17,091 nucleotides of DNA from JBFGJY01 sp041576975 (GTDB lineage: Bacteria > Pseudomonadota > Gammaproteobacteria > UBA4575): positions 1-17,091 of the forward strand of contig JBFGJY010000054.1 of assembly GCA_041576975.1 (NCBI GenBank). Reading direction: 5' to 3'. A program made the position numbers and the translations under genes. Under the pieces are notes generated by a model, which saw nothing but the letters and a program-made list of their open reading frames with translations, was not told where the DNA came from and did not search any database. Position 1 is the first letter of the stretch; each line of letters opens with the position of its first letter. Below are positions 6,190-12,332 of the stretch, in pieces.

Positions 6190-6528
6190 GTGGTCAAAAT
6201 TTCCTTTACTAAATTCTTGTTTTGGATGTGCGTGTTAGCAATTTTGATAGTGTCGTTTATGCCAGGTACTACGTCAAATGCTATTTCAAAATTAGACAAG
6301 CTTGCGCATTTCATTGCTTTTTTATTTCTTTCATTCTTACTGTGGTCGTCATATAAGTTGCCCAAGCCATATATAACTACAGTGCTTTTGTTAGGTGCGT
6401 TTGGATTAAGTATTGAATTGCTACAGCAATTCGTACCTAATCGTGTATTTAGTCTATTAGATTTTGCTGCTGATCTAACAGGTGTCGCAGGCGGTGTTGT
6501 TTTATATAAGTTGCTTGGATCAAAATAA
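6190..6528 (+). CDS. VanZ-like family membrane protein
   Basis: The 112-residue protein shows three to four hydrophobic segments (about 8-24, 40-54, 62-75 and 95-108). It has the family's hallmarks: SKLDKLAHFIAFLFLSFLLW (about 33-52) and GLSIELLQQFVPNRVFSLLD (72-91) followed by FAADLTGVAGG. VanZ-like proteins are small inner-membrane proteins; the founding member gives low-level teicoplanin resistance, and most chromosomal copies have no known function. The start is GTG at 6190. No ATG lies upstream before the in-frame stop at 6160, and the ATG at residue 13 would cut into the first helix. A GAGGAGAG at 6161-6168 is too far upstream to be its ribosome-binding site. It converges on the cyclophilin-like gene with a 21-nt gap. 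Confidence 0.85.
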   Translation: MVKISFTKFLFWMCVLAILIVSFMPGTTSNAISKLDKLAHFIAFLFLSFLLWSSYKLPKPYITTVLLLGAFGLSIELLQQFVPNRVFSLLDFAADLTGVAGGVVLYKLLGSK

Positions 6529-6549
6529 GCAGCGTTGTAATCTTTGTAA

Positions 6550-6939
6550 TTAAATGCTTGAATTTTCAGAGGCAGTCATTTTAACTTTGTCACCTTGCCG
6601 CACATTTTTCAAAAGTTTTAAGTCATCTGTAGTATGAGCCCAAATATTTGTTTCAGCCGCGAGGCGAATTTCATCAGCGTGTGAAATAGGGGTAGGTCCA
6701 AACCCAATCGCGATACAATTACCTTCAACCCAAAAGGCGAGTTCACCTAATTTCACGACATTTTTTGCATCATTTTCAAGAGCTATATTATTTACTGGTG
6801 TAACAAAATAAACCTCATCTCCCCAGGTCTGTGCAGATGAGTCAAAAGGTAATTGCTCATATATTGCCTTTGCTGTCGGTGTATCCCGTAATTCGGCATG
6901 AATTACATGATCACCTATAGCGATACTAATTTTTCGCAT
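6550..6939 (-). CDS. Cyclophilin-like fold protein (DUF369/TM1367 type)
   Basis: The 129-residue protein fits the small cyclophilin-like family typified by TM1367. It opens with short beta strands (ISIAIGDHVIHAELRDTPTA). It then has LPFDSSAQTWGDEVYFVTP (about 30-48), KLGELAFWVEGNCIAIGFGP (63-82) followed by TPIS, and a closing strand GDKVKMTAS. Family members have the barrel of cyclophilins but generally lack the prolyl isomerase active site, and their role is unknown. It is the last gene of the apparent rpiA operon, starting 15 nt after the aldolase stop without an evident Shine-Dalgarno sequence. This suggests it depends on translation of the upstream gene. A link to the aldolase reaction is possible but untested. 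Confidence 0.82.
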   Translation of the reverse strand: MRKISIAIGDHVIHAELRDTPTAKAIYEQLPFDSSAQTWGDEVYFVTPVNNIALENDAKNVVKLGELAFWVEGNCIAIGFGPTPISHADEIRLAAETNIWAHTTDDLKLLKNVRQGDKVKMTASENSSI

Positions 6940-6954
6940 AAGTTTTACAAGAGT

Positions 6955-7701
6955 TTATCGCAGTTCTTTGAGTAACTGTTGTGCACGATTCAATAGCAGT
7001 AAACTATCCACACCTACTGTGATGAGTGTAAATCCCCTGTCGATGTATGGGCGCACCGCTTTTGCATCTACACCAAAATATCCCAACTTCACATTTGCCT
7101 GTTTGCAGACACGCTCTACTTTTTCGATTGCGCTAAGCACCTCCGGATGCTCGACTTCTCCTGTATAACCAAGATTTGCAGACAAATCATAGGGACCAAT
7201 TAGAATGGCATCTAAATCTTCAAGCACAACGATGTCTTCAATATTGTCAATTGCTTCACGAGTCTCTGCCTGTATCACCACGCAAGTTTCTTGGTTGGCC
7301 TTTTCTAAATAGCTTGAGAAGGAGATCCCATATTCATGTGCACGTGCTAAACCGACCCCTCGGTTACCAAGTGGAGGATATTTTGCAGCGCATATGGCTG
7401 CGCGTGCTTGCTCGGTATTATTTATCTGCGGAACAATGATTCCAGCTGCACCTATATCTAGAGCGCTTTTGATTGACACAATATTATGGCTTGGTACACG
7501 TATGAGGCATGAACAATTTGGTGATACTGCTTGTAACATGCGTTGCATTTGAAGCGAATCAAATGGGCCATGTTCGCTGTCAATAAATAGCCAGTCAAAG
7601 CCTGCCTTAGATAATAATTCTACAATTTCCGAGCTTGGGAATGAGATGAGAGTACTAATGAGAAGATCACCGTCAAGCAGACGCTGTCGAAAAGCCTTCA
7701 A
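6955..7701 (-). CDS. HpcH/HpaI family aldolase (class II pyruvate aldolase)
   Basis: The 248-residue product matches the HpaI/GarL family of metal-dependent aldolases that reversibly split 2-keto-3-deoxy acids into pyruvate and an aldehyde. Visible motifs are DWLFIDSEHGPFD with the catalytic histidine H44, the pyruvate-binding arginine in CLIRVPSH (R68), and GAAGIIVPQI. YPPLGNRGVG, VVIQAETREAI with the metal ligand E146, and IGPYDLSANLG with D172 follow. The start is TTG at 7701, placed 10 nt after a GGAG that lies within the last codons of the DUF4399-like gene. The two reading frames are 7 nt apart, so translation is probably coupled. The physiological substrate cannot be told, and no hydroxyphenylacetate or galactarate genes are nearby. 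Confidence 0.9.
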   Translation of the reverse strand: MKAFRQRLLDGDLLISTLISFPSSEIVELLSKAGFDWLFIDSEHGPFDSLQMQRMLQAVSPNCSCLIRVPSHNIVSIKSALDIGAAGIIVPQINNTEQARAAICAAKYPPLGNRGVGLARAHEYGISFSSYLEKANQETCVVIQAETREAIDNIEDIVVLEDLDAILIGPYDLSANLGYTGEVEHPEVLSAIEKVERVCKQANVKLGYFGVDAKAVRPYIDRGFTLITVGVDSLLLLNRAQQLLKELR

Positions 7702-7708
7702 TGATTTC

Positions 7709-8134
7709 TTACTCCACTACATGAATAATAATTGGCTCTGATTTAATTACAGGTTCATGAGGGAGATGTGTAAAATCTGCAAATAAAAGTTGCAGCGTAT
7801 GTTTACCCGGTGCGAGTTGTATTACAGCTTCAGTTTGTCCTTTGCCAAAGTGCATGTGATGTTCATTGGAGGGAATGGGTTTATCAAGCTCAGGTAAGCT
7901 TTCTACATCAATCAGCAAGTGATGATGGCCTGTGTCTTTTATTTCAGCCCCAGCAGGAGCTACACCCATGCCTCGCAATCCAAATTTAACCACTACGGGA
8001 CTGGTAACTACCTCTCCATGTGTAGGGCTGATAATGTAGACATTGGCACCAGGTACCGAAGGTGTTTTAGCGGTTGCATATGAAAGGCTGGCAACCAAAC
8101 AGATAAAAATAAATAACATGAATTTGTCTAGCAT
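7709..8134 (-). CDS. DUF4399 domain-containing exported protein
   Basis: The 141-residue protein begins with a signal peptide (MLDKFMLFIFICLVASLSYA, cleavage near A20-A22). Its mature part has the DUF4399 pattern: VYIISPTHGEVVTSPVVVKF, GLRGMGVAPAGAEIKDTGHH followed by HLLID, and PIPSNEHHMHFGKGQTEA. LAPGKHTLQLLFADFTHLPH then leads into the final strand. The many conserved histidines suggest metal binding in the periplasm, but no function is established that I know of. A GGAG at 8145-8142 lies 7 nt before the ATG and supports this start. It is 44 nt downstream of rpiA, with no terminator between, and 7 nt upstream of the aldolase. Confidence 0.88.
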   Translation of the reverse strand: MLDKFMLFIFICLVASLSYATAKTPSVPGANVYIISPTHGEVVTSPVVVKFGLRGMGVAPAGAEIKDTGHHHLLIDVESLPELDKPIPSNEHHMHFGKGQTEAVIQLAPGKHTLQLLFADFTHLPHEPVIKSEPIIIHVVE

Positions 8135-8178
8135 GAGAAATCTCCAGTGCAGAAATTTATATATTTTAATGTATTATT

Positions 8179-8832
8179 TTAACAAGTTTCAGGCCCATCA
8201 TCTTTGCCGAGAATGAGTATGTCAGCCGGCCGTAATGCAAATATGCCCACTGTCACCACACCGGCAATATTGTTTAAATCTCCTTCCGTTTCTACAGGGT
8301 TTAGAATTTCGAGATTGTGTACATCGAGAATGAGATTACCATTATCGGTGATAAATTCCTCTCTCAACTCAGGCACTCCCCCTCGTTTTACGAGTTGTCT
8401 TGCTACATAGCTTCTTGCCATAGGGATTACTTCTATGGGTAGGGGATACGCTCCTAATACATCCACTAGCTTCGAATCGTCTGCAATACAGACAAATTGT
8501 TCGCTAACAGCTGCGACTATCTTTTCACGTGTCAGCGCACCTCCACCGCCTTTGATCAAATGCTTGTGGCTAGTAGCTTCATCTGCACCATCAACGTATA
8601 TTGGAAGCGTTGTCACACTGTTTAAATCCAGTACTTGTATGCCGTGTTGCTTTAATCGTTGTGCGGAGGCTTCTGAGCTTGCCACTGCACCGTCTATTTT
8701 GCTCTTGATAGTAGCAAGGCTATCAATAAAATAATTTGTGGTAGATCCAGTACCAACACCGACCACATCTTTGACTTGTATATAATCCAGGGCGGCTTCA
8801 GCAGCAATTTGTTTCTTTTTTTCTGCAGACAT
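8179..8832 (-). CDS. rpiA: Ribose-5-phosphate isomerase A
   Basis: The 217-residue protein is nearly the same length as E. coli RpiA (219) and keeps the active-site residues at identical positions: D81 and D84 in YVDGADE, K94 in LIKGGGGA, and E103 in TREKIVA. The phosphate-binding GVGTGSTTNYFI sits at 25-36. It interconverts ribose 5-phosphate and ribulose 5-phosphate in the non-oxidative pentose phosphate pathway, in the cytoplasm. It is the first gene of a minus-strand run leading through DUF4399, aldolase and cyclophilin-like genes, and it diverges from ilvA across 80 nt. The C-terminus (LILGKDDGPETC) is slightly shorter than usual and ends in a cysteine. The ATG at 8832 lacks a strong Shine-Dalgarno sequence. 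Confidence 0.97.
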   Translation of the reverse strand: MSAEKKKQIAAEAALDYIQVKDVVGVGTGSTTNYFIDSLATIKSKIDGAVASSEASAQRLKQHGIQVLDLNSVTTLPIYVDGADEATSHKHLIKGGGGALTREKIVAAVSEQFVCIADDSKLVDVLGAYPLPIEVIPMARSYVARQLVKRGGVPELREEFITDNGNLILDVHNLEILNPVETEGDLNNIAGVVTVGIFALRPADILILGKDDGPETC

Positions 8833-8864
8833 TGTATGAATAGACTTGAGTTTGTTAAATCATA

Positions 8865-8883
8865 TCTCACTCACACTGTGAGA
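8865..8883. promoter_or_regulatory. Palindrome in the rpiA-ilvA divergent promoter region
   Basis: TCTCAC (8865-8870) and GTGAGA (8878-8883) form a perfect 6-bp inverted repeat with a 7-nt spacer, a 19-bp site near the middle of the 80-bp gap between the divergent genes. A TATGAT on the minus strand (8864-8859) touches it and could be the rpiA -10 element. TAGTAT (8904-8909) sits too close to the ilvA GTG to be a simple -10. The size and position fit a dimeric repressor operator, but no regulator is identified. Confidence 0.35.
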
Positions 8884-8912
8884 GGCATAGTGAATTAGGA
8901 TTTTAGTATATT

Positions 8913-10427
8913 GTGAACGAGGAACTCATAAAAAATATTGAAAATAGCAAGGTCTATGACGTTGCGATAGTGTCTGCACTTGATTTTGCGCAAACTTTAT
9001 CCAAGCGGTTCTCTAACCGAATTTTATTAAAACGCGAGGATCAGCAATGCGTTTTCTCATTCAAGCTTAGAGGTGCATATAACAAAATAGCTAATTTATC
9101 TGAGGCGGAGCTTAAACGCGGAGTAATTGCGGCATCAGCAGGTAACCATGCTCAAGGAGTAGCATTAGCTGCGCAAAAACTTGGAATTCAAGCAACGATT
9201 GTTATGCCGCGTACCACGCCACGCATCAAAGTAGAATCAGTAATTGCTTTAGGCGCGCAAACGGTTCTATATGGTGATACATATGATGAAGCCTATGTGC
9301 ATTCCCAAGAGTTAGCAAATAAACACGGATATACTTATGTGCATCCTTATGATGACATGGATGTAATTGCAGGCCAAGGTACAGTTGCATTGGAAATTTT
9401 GCGCCAGCACCCAGAAAAAATAGATGCAATATTTATCCCTATCGGTGGTGGTGGGTTAGTCGCTGGCATGGCAGCTTATCTTAAGTATTATCGCCCAGAG
9501 ATAAAAGTTATTGGTGTTGAGCCACAAGATGCGCCGACCATGCATGCCGCCTTGCAGGCGAATGAAAGAGTCCAATTGGAAGAAGTAGGAATCTTTGCCG
9601 ATGGAGTTGCCGTGCGACAGATTGGTGAAAAGACTTTTGCAATAGCGAAAGATCTTATTGATGAGGTGCTTTTGGTGAGCACGGATGAAATTTGCGCAGC
9701 CATTAAGGATATCTATGATGAGACACGTACCTTGGTAGAGCCAGCAGGCGCGTTGTCTTTAGCGGGCATCAAGCTCTATGTAGCAAGAGAGAAAATCGTC
9801 GATAAAACCCTAGTTGCCATTAATTGTGGTGCGAATATTAATTTTGATCGTTTGCGTCATGTCGCGGAACGTGCCGAGCTTGGGGAACGTCGTGAATGTC
9901 TATTTGCTGTCACCATACCTGAAGAACCAGGTAGTTTTCTAAAGTTTTGCAGAATTTTAGGTTCACGAGGAATTACGGAATTTAATTATCGCTATGCGAA
10001 CACCGATGCAGCGCACATCTTTGTGGGCGTTAATGTAGAGGATGCGGATACCGAGAAAAAGCAACTTTTACAGGTTATGGAGCAAGCAGGATATTCTGCA
10101 CTGGATATTTCAGACAACGAAATGGCTATTCTGCATTTACGACACATGGTTGGAGGGCGCTGTCCCGAATTAAAAGATGAAATTATATTCCGATTTGAAT
10201 TTCCAGAACGTCCCGGTGCATTATTAACATTTCTTGAAACAATAGGTAATGAATGGAATATCAGTTTATTTCACTATCGTAATCATGGAGCTGCGTATGG
10301 GCGCATCCTTACAGGTATACAAGTCCCCGAAAAAGACCGAAAACGCTTTGATCAATTTCTAAATAAGCTAGGCTATCGATATTGGGAAGAATCGAATAAT
10401 CCGGTGTACAAACTATTTCTTCGCTAA
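8913..10427 (+). CDS. ilvA: Threonine ammonia-lyase, biosynthetic
   Basis: The 504-residue protein is co-linear with E. coli IlvA (514). The N-terminal pyridoxal-phosphate domain has FSFKLRGAY with the cofactor lysine K51, ASAGNHAQG at 74-82, AGQGTVALEIL, and the phosphate-binding loop IPIGGGGLVAG. The C-terminal half holds two ACT-like regulatory domains, each opening with a strand of the type VTIPEEPGSFLKF or FEFPERPGALLTF. These domains mark the biosynthetic enzyme, which is feedback-inhibited by isoleucine, rather than the short catabolic TdcB. It converts threonine to 2-oxobutanoate and ammonia, the first step of isoleucine synthesis. The start is GTG at 8913 with AGGA 12 nt upstream, longer spacing than usual. 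No other branched-chain amino acid gene is present. The bidirectional terminator at 10581 lies 153 nt downstream. Confidence 0.96.
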   Translation: MNEELIKNIENSKVYDVAIVSALDFAQTLSKRFSNRILLKREDQQCVFSFKLRGAYNKIANLSEAELKRGVIAASAGNHAQGVALAAQKLGIQATIVMPRTTPRIKVESVIALGAQTVLYGDTYDEAYVHSQELANKHGYTYVHPYDDMDVIAGQGTVALEILRQHPEKIDAIFIPIGGGGLVAGMAAYLKYYRPEIKVIGVEPQDAPTMHAALQANERVQLEEVGIFADGVAVRQIGEKTFAIAKDLIDEVLLVSTDEICAAIKDIYDETRTLVEPAGALSLAGIKLYVAREKIVDKTLVAINCGANINFDRLRHVAERAELGERRECLFAVTIPEEPGSFLKFCRILGSRGITEFNYRYANTDAAHIFVGVNVEDADTEKKQLLQVMEQAGYSALDISDNEMAILHLRHMVGGRCPELKDEIIFRFEFPERPGALLTFLETIGNEWNISLFHYRNHGAAYGRILTGIQVPEKDRKRFDQFLNKLGYRYWEESNNPVYKLFLR

Positions 10428-10580
10428 GTTTTGTACATTCTGCAGTAATCCAGTCTAAAATGTTGTTTTTTACCCTTAGTTTTGCAAAATTCAATCAAAT
10501 CATCCATTAAATATACTATTTCTTGGTTGAGACCTGGATAGCCTTAAAAATTAGGATATAGCACAAATTCAATATGCAAA

Positions 10581-10608
10581 AAAAAGGGCTCTAGAAAGAG
10601 CCCTTTTT
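10581..10608. terminator. Bidirectional intrinsic terminator between ilvA and the histone-like gene
   Basis: GGGCTC (10586-10591) and GAGCCC (10598-10603) form a perfect GC-rich 6-bp stem around the loop TAGAAA. It is flanked by AAAAA on the left and TTTTT on the right, which extend the stem and provide U-runs in both directions. It therefore serves both the plus-strand ilvA transcript and the minus-strand histone-like transcript, which converge here. The 153 nt between ilvA and this hairpin hold nothing else I can recognise. Confidence 0.9.
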
Positions 10609-10631
10609 AGATTGGATAATTAATCCTATCT

Positions 10632-10934
10632 CTATCTGCTCTTACGACGTCTAACGGTTTTACGCTTAGTCGTCTTACGCTTTGGAGCTTTACGCTTGGT
10701 TTTGCGTTTTGCAGTTTTACGCTTGGTCTTGCGCTTTGCTGTTTTGCGCTTGGTTTTGCGCTTTGGAGCTTTACGCTTGGTTTTGCGCTTTGCAGTTTTA
10801 CGCTTGGTTTTGCGCTTTGCTGTTTTGCGCTTGGCAGGTCTACGTTTAGCCGTAGATTTACGTTTTGTCGCCTTACGCTTAGTAGTGCGACGTTTAGCTT
10901 TCCTTTTGGTGGTAGCTTTACGTTTGATGGCCAT
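10632..10934 (-). CDS. Histone H1-like DNA-binding protein with KRKT repeats
   Basis: The 100-residue product is almost wholly lysine, arginine, threonine and alanine, with no acidic residue and no hydrophobic core. It resembles the tails of bacterial H1-like proteins such as chlamydial Hc2 and AlgP, which bind DNA through charge and help compact it. Residues 40-84 are five 9-residue units of the form KRKTKRK followed by TA or AP. SPKK-like turns are replaced by APKRK and RRPAKRK. The start is the ATG at 10934, preceded by GGAGGGA 6 nt away; an upstream TTG at 10949 has no such site. It is monocistronic, bounded by the terminator at 10581 and the AT-rich region upstream. The strong ribosome-binding site suggests high expression. 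A chance low-complexity ORF is unlikely given the site and terminator. Confidence 0.88.
   Translation of the reverse strand: MAIKRKATTKRKAKRRTTKRKATKRKSTAKRRPAKRKTAKRKTKRKTAKRKTKRKAPKRKTKRKTAKRKTKRKTAKRKTKRKAPKRKTTKRKTVRRRKSR
10683..10817 (-). repeat. Five tandem 27-bp units inside the histone-like gene
   Basis: Residues 40-84 correspond to five in-frame 27-bp units, each coding KRKTKRKTA or KRKTKRKAP in the order TA, AP, TA, TA, AP. Neighbouring units are nearly identical at the DNA level (for example the recurring GTTTTACGCTTGG and TTTTGCGCTT blocks read on the plus strand). Slippage or recombination could change copy number without breaking the frame. Confidence 0.85.
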
Positions 10935-10940
10935 CAATAC

Positions 10941-10947
10941 TCCCTCC
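10941..10947 (-). promoter_or_regulatory. Strong ribosome binding site of the histone-like gene
   Basis: On the minus strand GGAGGGA lies 6 nt before the ATG at 10934. It is one of the two best Shine-Dalgarno matches in the window and decides the start of the histone-like gene. Confidence 0.8.
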
Positions 10948-10949
10948 AA

Positions 10950-11287
10950 ACAATAAACGTTAAGTTATAGACGCGCCAGAGTATATACATTTACAATATA
11001 AATACTAGTTTTTTTGTAGTGTTTTTTAAACTTTCTATCGATAATGTTTTTATGTTTACAAACTTTCTTTTTTAAGAAAATTTCAAAAAAAGTGTGATTA
11101 GGTTCACGCTGAAAAATAGTTTAGACATGCAATTTTTAACATAACAACAAAAATAACACGCTTTTTTAAAATTTCTGTTCGTTTTTTACAAAATTTTACA
11201 CGAGATATGTATTTAAATGCTGCAAAAAAGAAAAATTTAATGTGTTTTTAAAAATAATAAAAATTAAATTTATATATTTTTCTCATT
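10950..11287. other. Long AT-rich intergenic region upstream of the histone-like gene
   Basis: These 338 bp separate the EVE-domain gene from the histone-like gene, both on the minus strand. They consist largely of A and T tracts, which would tend to bend DNA. No ORF of useful length is present. On the minus strand TATACT (10985-10980) is a possible -10 for the histone gene, without a good -35. A purely AT hairpin TTTCTT-TTTT-AAGAAA lies at 11064-11079 and could be a weak terminator for the EVE gene. The one GC-bearing block is the CRP-like palindrome at 11093-11108. Confidence 0.6.
11093..11108. promoter_or_regulatory. CRP-like palindrome
   Basis: TGTGA (11093-11097), a 6-nt spacer TTAGGT and TCACG (11104-11108) match the CRP consensus TGTGA-N6-TCACA at nine of ten conserved positions. 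The site stands about 160 nt upstream of the histone-like start and about 180 nt beyond the EVE gene's stop. This is a pattern match only; the presence of a CRP or Vfr homologue in the genome is unknown. Confidence 0.4.
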
Positions 11288-11740
11288 TCACTCCAAAGAC
11301 AGAATCAAATCCCAATTTTTTTTACTTATTGGCATGATTGAAAGTCGATTTCCGCGTTGCAAAAGCTGCAAATCTTCTAATTTTTTGTGCTGTTTCAGTT
11401 CCGCGAGAGTAATGATACGTTTTAATTTTCGTTTATAGCGAACATCAACCATAAACCAGCGTGGATTATTTGGATCGCTTTTTGGATCATAGTGTTTATC
11501 ATTCTTGTCAAATGCGGTGTGGTCTGTATAACCTTCACGTGCGATGGTCATAATCCCAACAATTCCGATTTCATCGCAACTTGAATGATACATGAAGGCT
11601 AAATCACCTTTTTTCATTTCATCACGCATCATATTGCGTGCTTGATAGTTACGTACACCATCCCAATGTTCTACCTTGTCACGTTTTAAGTCATCGATGC
11701 TGTATTCACTGGGTTCAGTCTTCATTAACCAATACTGCAT
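11288..11740 (-). CDS. EVE domain-containing protein
   Basis: The 150-residue protein is a single EVE domain of the thymocyte nuclear protein 1 type, a PUA-related fold. It opens with YWLMKTEPSEYSIDDL. It continues with WDGVRNYQARNMMRDEMKKG, DLAFMYHSSC, and GIVGIMTIAREGYTD. Later segments are DPKSDPNNPRWFMVDVRYKR and LLQRGNRLSIMPISKKNWDL. The domain has an aromatic pocket that in characterised members reads modified bases in nucleic acid; the ligand here is unknown. AGGAGG lies 7 nt before the ATG, a near-perfect ribosome-binding site. The gene begins about 60 nt after the 3' end of 6S RNA on the same strand, so it may be translated from read-through of the 6S transcript, as E. coli ygfA is. 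In this window no ygfA lies between them. Confidence 0.92.
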   Translation of the reverse strand: MQYWLMKTEPSEYSIDDLKRDKVEHWDGVRNYQARNMMRDEMKKGDLAFMYHSSCDEIGIVGIMTIAREGYTDHTAFDKNDKHYDPKSDPNNPRWFMVDVRYKRKLKRIITLAELKQHKKLEDLQLLQRGNRLSIMPISKKNWDLILSLE

Positions 11741-11800
11741 GCCTATGCCTCCTGGACATATGTGAATGTTTAGATATTAAAAGATTCGGGGTGTGGAGAT

Positions 11801-11994
11801 GCGGACACACTCCGCGAATACCGTGGCTACCATTGTCCTTGAACCAAAGGTCCAAGTGGGAGCACCAAGAAATGAATTAGGCTTTCCGATTACCGGACAT
11901 GCACAACATCATTTCTACAGTATTGCCCCCGGTATAAGAAAATAGGCTCAAGGGATATACCAGGTAGTACACCTGTACTGCAGAGGTGTCCGAC
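11801..11994 (-). ncRNA. ssrS: 6S RNA
   Basis: The RNA lies directly downstream of zapA on the same strand, the conserved place of 6S RNA in gammaproteobacteria, and at about 194 nt is close to the E. coli length. The ends pair in a 12-bp closing stem with one bulge: GGACACCTCTGC at the 5' side with GCGGAGTGTGTCC at the 3' side. Conserved stretches follow the E. coli order: CCCTTGAGCC near the 5' side of the central bubble, an apical TCCGGTAATCGGA hairpin followed by AAAGCC, then CTTGGACC-TTT-GGTTCAAGG. 6S RNA mimics an open promoter and sequesters sigma70 RNA polymerase in stationary phase. The exact ends are inferred from the stem and the promoter. A hairpin AGTAC-AGGT-GTACT (11979-11966) is added in the 5' arm. 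Confidence 0.9.
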
Positions 11995-12003
11995 TTCAAT
12001 TGA

Positions 12004-12012
12004 ACTGTACCA
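12004..12012 (-). promoter_or_regulatory. Extended -10 promoter of 6S RNA
   Basis: On the minus strand TGGTACAGT (12012-12004) is an extended -10 element, TGn followed by TACAGT. It ends about 10 nt before the 6S RNA closing stem, as expected for the start point. The -35 region would fall in the last codons of zapA (CAACTC), a weak match. This suggests a promoter within the 3' end of zapA, in addition to read-through from zapA. Confidence 0.5.
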
Positions 12013-12017
12013 GATTC

Positions 12018-12332
12018 TTAAAGTTCGAGTTGTTGAGAATTTTTTAGGGCGACGTCGATTCGGTCTTGTAGGCTGCGAATACGCGTAGAAACGCTTTTGC
12101 TAGAGCGTTCATAATCATTTTTTTGGTTCAGAAATTCATGGGCCAAATTAAGCGCTGCCATCACGGCTACACGGTCGGCGCCAATGGCTTTACCCCTGTC
12201 ACGGATTTCTTGAATTCGAGCATTTAAAAGATGCGCCGAAGCTTGCAAAGATTCTTCTTCACCAGCTGGGCAGGCAACACGGTATTCTTTATCTAATATA
12301 TTAAGCGTTACAGGGGGCTCGTTAGGACTCAT
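12018..12332 (-). CDS. zapA: Cell division protein ZapA
   Basis: The 104-residue protein has the ZapA layout. An N-terminal globular part (VTLNILDKEYRVACPAGEEE, then SLQASAHLLNARIQEIRDRG) is followed by VAVMAALNLAHEFLNQKND and a C-terminal coiled coil (about residues 70-104). ZapA forms dimers and tetramers through the coiled coil and crosslinks FtsZ filaments at the division ring. Its ATG overlaps the stop of the upstream zapB-like gene as ATGA (12332-12329), so the two are translated together. 6S RNA follows immediately, its promoter lying across the zapA stop, as in other gammaproteobacteria. Confidence 0.95.
   Translation of the reverse strand: MSPNEPPVTLNILDKEYRVACPAGEEESLQASAHLLNARIQEIRDRGKAIGADRVAVMAALNLAHEFLNQKNDYERSSKSVSTRIRSLQDRIDVALKNSQQLEL

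Noticed and set aside
6177..6365. Minus-strand 62-residue ORF opposite the VanZ-like gene
   Set aside because: The plus-strand frame carries clear VanZ-like motifs, while the antisense product has none.
9226..9429. Minus-strand ORFs inside ilvA (also 9488-9703 and 10309-10494)
   Set aside because: They are antisense shadows of a fully conserved coding region without ribosome-binding sites or recognisable products.
10696..10956. 86-residue plus-strand ORF of repeated VLRFAVLRL
   Set aside because: It is the antisense shadow of the KRKT repeat in the histone-like gene; it has no ribosome-binding site and runs against the terminator orientation of the real gene.
11638..11880. 80-residue plus-strand ORF across the EVE start and 6S RNA
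   Set aside because: It lies antisense to the EVE gene and 6S RNA, both strongly supported, and its product resembles nothing known.
11801..11994. 6S RNA read on the plus strand, suggested by CCTTGAACCAAAGGTCCAAG
   Set aside because: That hairpin looks alike on both strands. The CCCTTGAGCC, AAAGCC and closing-stem order, the extended -10 and the position after zapA all fit the minus strand.
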